In this document: one piece after another, positions 34,830 through 36,813 of the stretch
How positions within the stretch are numbered: position 1 is the stretch's first letter
Layout of the letters: the number at the start of each line of letters is the position of its first letter
Source: Anaerolineales bacterium
GTDB taxonomy: Bacteria > Chloroflexota > Anaerolineae > Anaerolineales > UBA11657
Reading direction: 5' to 3'
Assembly (NCBI GenBank): GCA_022450585.1
Contig: JAKUPR010000012.1
Location: 1-36,813, forward strand
DNA length: 36,813 nucleotides
The notes under the pieces: generated by a model
What the model was told of the DNA's origin: nothing
Seen by the model: only the letters and a program-made list of their open reading frames with translations
Database searches by the model: none
Position numbers and translations under genes: made by a program

Positions 34830-36813
34830 ATGAACATTCTTGTAGCTGTTGCTTGGCCTTATGCAAACGCTGACATACATGTTGGCAACATTACTGGAGC
34901 TTACCTTCCGGCCGATATTTTTGCGCGTTATCATCGTCTGAAAGGTAACAGTGTGTTGATGGTTTCAGGTTCAGATGCGCACGGTACACCAATCACTGTG
35001 CGGGCTGATGCCGAGGGGAAGAGTGCGCAGCAGATATACGAGCATTACCATAATCGTTTTATAGAGTTGTTCCAGAAAATTGGCTTGACGTACGACCTGT
35101 TTACAACAACTCATTCCGAAAATCACTTTAAGGTGTCGCAAACAATTTTCGAGCGTTTACTTGAAAATGGGTATTTGTACCGGGATACGGAGGAGCAGTG
35201 GTATTCGCTTCAGGAGGAGAGATTCTTGCCTGATCGGTATGTGGAGGGTACGTGTTACCTGTGTGGGTACGACAATGCCCGCGGCGATCAGTGTGATGGT
35301 TGTGGAAACATGCTAGATGGCACGTTGCTAATAAATCCTAGGTCTAAAACCGGTAATCTCTCCTTGGAATTGCGCGCAACGGAGCATTTTTACCTGGATC
35401 TCTCTAAATTGACGCCTAATCTTCGCACATACCTTAATGATGCTAAGGAACACTGGCGACCCAATGTAATTAATTCTTCGCGTTATACGGTGGAAAAAAC
35501 TGGACTGCGTGGTCGTGCGATTACACGTGACCTTGCTTGGGGTATACCTGTGCCGGTAGAAGGCTGGGAGGGAAAATGTTTATATGTTTGGTTTGAGGCT
35601 GTAATTGGATATTTATCAGCATCAATTGAATGGGCTAGCAACAAAGGAATACCAGCGGCTTGGCAGGACTGGTGGTATGGTTCTGACTCACGCAGCTACT
35701 ATTTCATAGGCAAAGATAATATCCCTTTCCACGCAGTAATTTGGCCAGCAGAGCTGGCGGGTGTGGGTCGCCTTTTCGCGGATGACATTGGTGATAGTCT
35801 TAACCTTCCTTTTGATGTGCCCGCTAATGAATTTATGAATCTGGAGGGTCGAAAAATTTCAGGCAGTCGAAATTGGGCTGTCTGGGGCCTAGATGTGGTA
35901 GAGCGTTATGGACCTGATGCGGTTCGTTTTTATTTGACAATAAATATGCCGGAATCGAAAGACAGCGACTGGACTTGGTCTGAATTTCAGCAGCGTAACA
36001 ATGATGAATTAGTGGCAACTTGGGGTAATCTTGCCAACCGTACATTGAGTTTTGCATACAAACATTTTGAGCAGCGTGTCCCATTCCCAATGGAACTTCG
36101 TGGGGACGATCTCTTGCTTCTGGAGACAATTTCTGATGGCTTTAATTCTGTTGGAGACTTGTTGGCTTCTGTAAAGCTGCGGGCAGCGTTGCAGGAATCC
36201 CTGAGACTTGCCGGTGAAGTAAACAAATATTTGGAGGAGCAAGCACCATGGTTCACTATAAAGACTGATCCAGCTGAGGCGGCAACCGCGGTGTACACTG
36301 CGCTGCGAGCGATTGATTCTTTGAAAACTCTTTTCTCTCCGTTTATCCCATTTAGCTCAGAAAGACTACACTCATTTCTTGGTTATGATGGAAAATTATT
36401 TGGAGATCAGGCTGTCCAGGATTATCGCGAAAATGGTCACTCTCATGTCGCATTGGTATATCGCAGTGAGGCTGCTACGGGATGTTGGAAGCCGAGTACC
36501 TTGGAGGCGGGCCAAGAGCTGCGTTCTCCATCGCCTCTCTTCCCGAAGTTAGATGATAATATCGTTGCAGAGGAGAAGGATCGGCTAGGGGAACCTAGAG
36601 TGTTGATGGAATCCTCTCGTGTTGCTTGGTTTGGCAAGAGAATAATCTTGCGGGCTTATTTCACGATCGGCTCCATGTACGCCGTCTATACCCCTGCCTG
36701 GCAAGCACCTGATGAGCCGGCGCACTACAATTACATACGTGGCGTGGTGGAGACCGGTAGATTGCCAGTGCTGCAAACTGGGGATTATGACCAATCATAC
36801 CTCAGTCAGATAA
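34830..36813 (+). CDS. metG: Methionyl-tRNA synthetase with an in-frame C-terminal extension (runs off the right edge)
   Basis: The frame is open for at least 661 codons. Residues 1-590 are a class I MetRS that charges tRNA-Met: VAWPYANADIHVGNITGAYLPAD with the HIGH-type site (HVGN), GSDAHGTPIT, a zinc knuckle CYLCGYDNARGDQCDGCG, YVWFEAVIGYLSA, KDNIPFHAVIWPAEL, a KMSKS-like KISGSR, and a helical anticodon domain ending FPKLDDNIVAEEKDRLG, where most MetRS of this type stop. Instead of a stop codon the frame continues into a segment resembling the start of a membrane glycosyltransferase (listed separately). The ATG 34830 is preferred; ATG 34824 is also in frame. A TTAGG sequence lies upstream. 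I re-read 36300-36813 codon by codon and found no stop. Confidence 0.95.
   Translation, partial: MNILVAVAWPYANADIHVGNITGAYLPADIFARYHRLKGNSVLMVSGSDAHGTPITVRADAEGKSAQQIYEHYHNRFIELFQKIGLTYDLFTTTHSENHFKVSQTIFERLLENGYLYRDTEEQWYSLQEERFLPDRYVEGTCYLCGYDNARGDQCDGCGNMLDGTLLINPRSKTGNLSLELRATEHFYLDLSKLTPNLRTYLNDAKEHWRPNVINSSRYTVEKTGLRGRAITRDLAWGIPVPVEGWEGKCLYVWFEAVIGYLSASIEWASNKGIPAAWQDWWYGSDSRSYYFIGKDNIPFHAVIWPAELAGVGRLFADDIGDSLNLPFDVPANEFMNLEGRKISGSRNWAVWGLDVVERYGPDAVRFYLTINMPESKDSDWTWSEFQQRNNDELVATWGNLANRTLSFAYKHFEQRVPFPMELRGDDLLLLETISDGFNSVGDLLASVKLRAALQESLRLAGEVNKYLEEQAPWFTIKTDPAEAATAVYTALRAIDSLKTLFSPFIPFSSERLHSFLGYDGKLFGDQAVQDYRENGHSHVALVYRSEAATGCWKPSTLEAGQELRSPSPLFPKLDDNIVAEEKDRLGEPRVLMESSRVAWFGKRIILRAYFTIGSMYAVYTPAWQAPDEPAHYNYIRGVVETGRLPVLQTGDYDQSYLSQI
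36600..36813 (+). other. In-frame segment after MetRS resembling the N-terminus of a GT39/DUF2142-like membrane protein
   Basis: From GTG 36600 (or ATG 36606) the metG frame encodes MESSRVAWFGKRIILRAYF, a moderately hydrophobic stretch ending YAVYTPAWQAPDEPAHYNYIR, then GRLPVLQTGDYDQSYLSQI. The WQAPDEPAHYNY and GDYDQ motifs follow the first membrane span in large polytopic proteins of the glycosyltransferase-39/DUF2142 sort, which I recall as frequent in Chloroflexota. It may be a fusion partner of MetRS or a separate gene whose own start lies in the same frame. The window ends before this can be decided. Confidence 0.6.

Noticed and set aside
1-36813. CRISPR arrays, insertion sequences or prophage genes
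   Set aside because: No regularly spaced repeats, transposase or integrase motifs, or phage structural genes were seen on either strand.

Overview
The window reads as a compact bacterial chromosome segment with roughly balanced G+C, tightly packed genes and many 4-bp ATGA/GTGA stop-start overlaps. There is no sign of phage, insertion sequences, integrons or CRISPR. The gene set is mostly housekeeping. A Chloroflexota (Anaerolineae/Caldilineae-like) origin is my inference. It rests on the fused glycyl-tRNA synthetase, the CxxxC zinc site in DnaG, the DUF951 protein next to a diacylglycerol-glycosyltransferase-like gene, and a TPxWQAPDEPAHYNY-type membrane protein start. No 16S gene is present to confirm it.

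Left part (1-6700): the minus strand carries the 5' end of trpE behind a complete control region: a sigma70-type promoter, a T-box leader with a UGG (Trp) specifier, and an intrinsic terminator. Next come a GIY-YIG protein and an M50 site-2 protease. A symmetric divergent promoter separates these from a plus-strand run: DUF951, a glycosyltransferase, a tandem-GNAT gene interrupted by an in-frame amber codon, a zinc-less DnaJ-family co-chaperone, and an HtrA-type serine protease that is probably a lipoprotein. tRNA-Gln(UUG) follows.

Middle part (6800-16940): glmU (UDP-GlcNAc synthesis), a CNNM/CorC-type membrane protein, recO, a fused alpha-beta glycyl-tRNA synthetase, dnaG primase and a sigma70-family factor without region 1.1. 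recO has an extended -10 promoter placed so that its mRNA should be leaderless.

Central block (16960-31676): a strong extended -10 promoter, a short leader with two small hairpins, and the complete 14-gene nuoA-N operon for proton-pumping respiratory complex I in canonical order, with all expected iron-sulfur ligands and key membrane glutamates that I checked. This implies a respiratory organism.

Right part (31700-36813): rdgB on the minus strand; then, from a near-consensus promoter, yceD and a sigma factor with region 1.1 (the likely primary sigma); a Bcp-type peroxiredoxin with a clear terminator; and metG. The metG reading frame does not stop at the usual end of methionyl-tRNA synthetase. 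It runs in frame into what looks like the start of a membrane glycosyltransferase/DUF2142-like protein and leaves the window still open.

The most interesting signals are the Trp T-box, the metG in-frame fusion, the ATTATA-N17-TATAAT bidirectional promoter, the recurring TGN extended -10 element with two sigma factors that differ at the contacting residue, and the amber-interrupted GNAT gene. I found no convincing wholly new multi-gene system.
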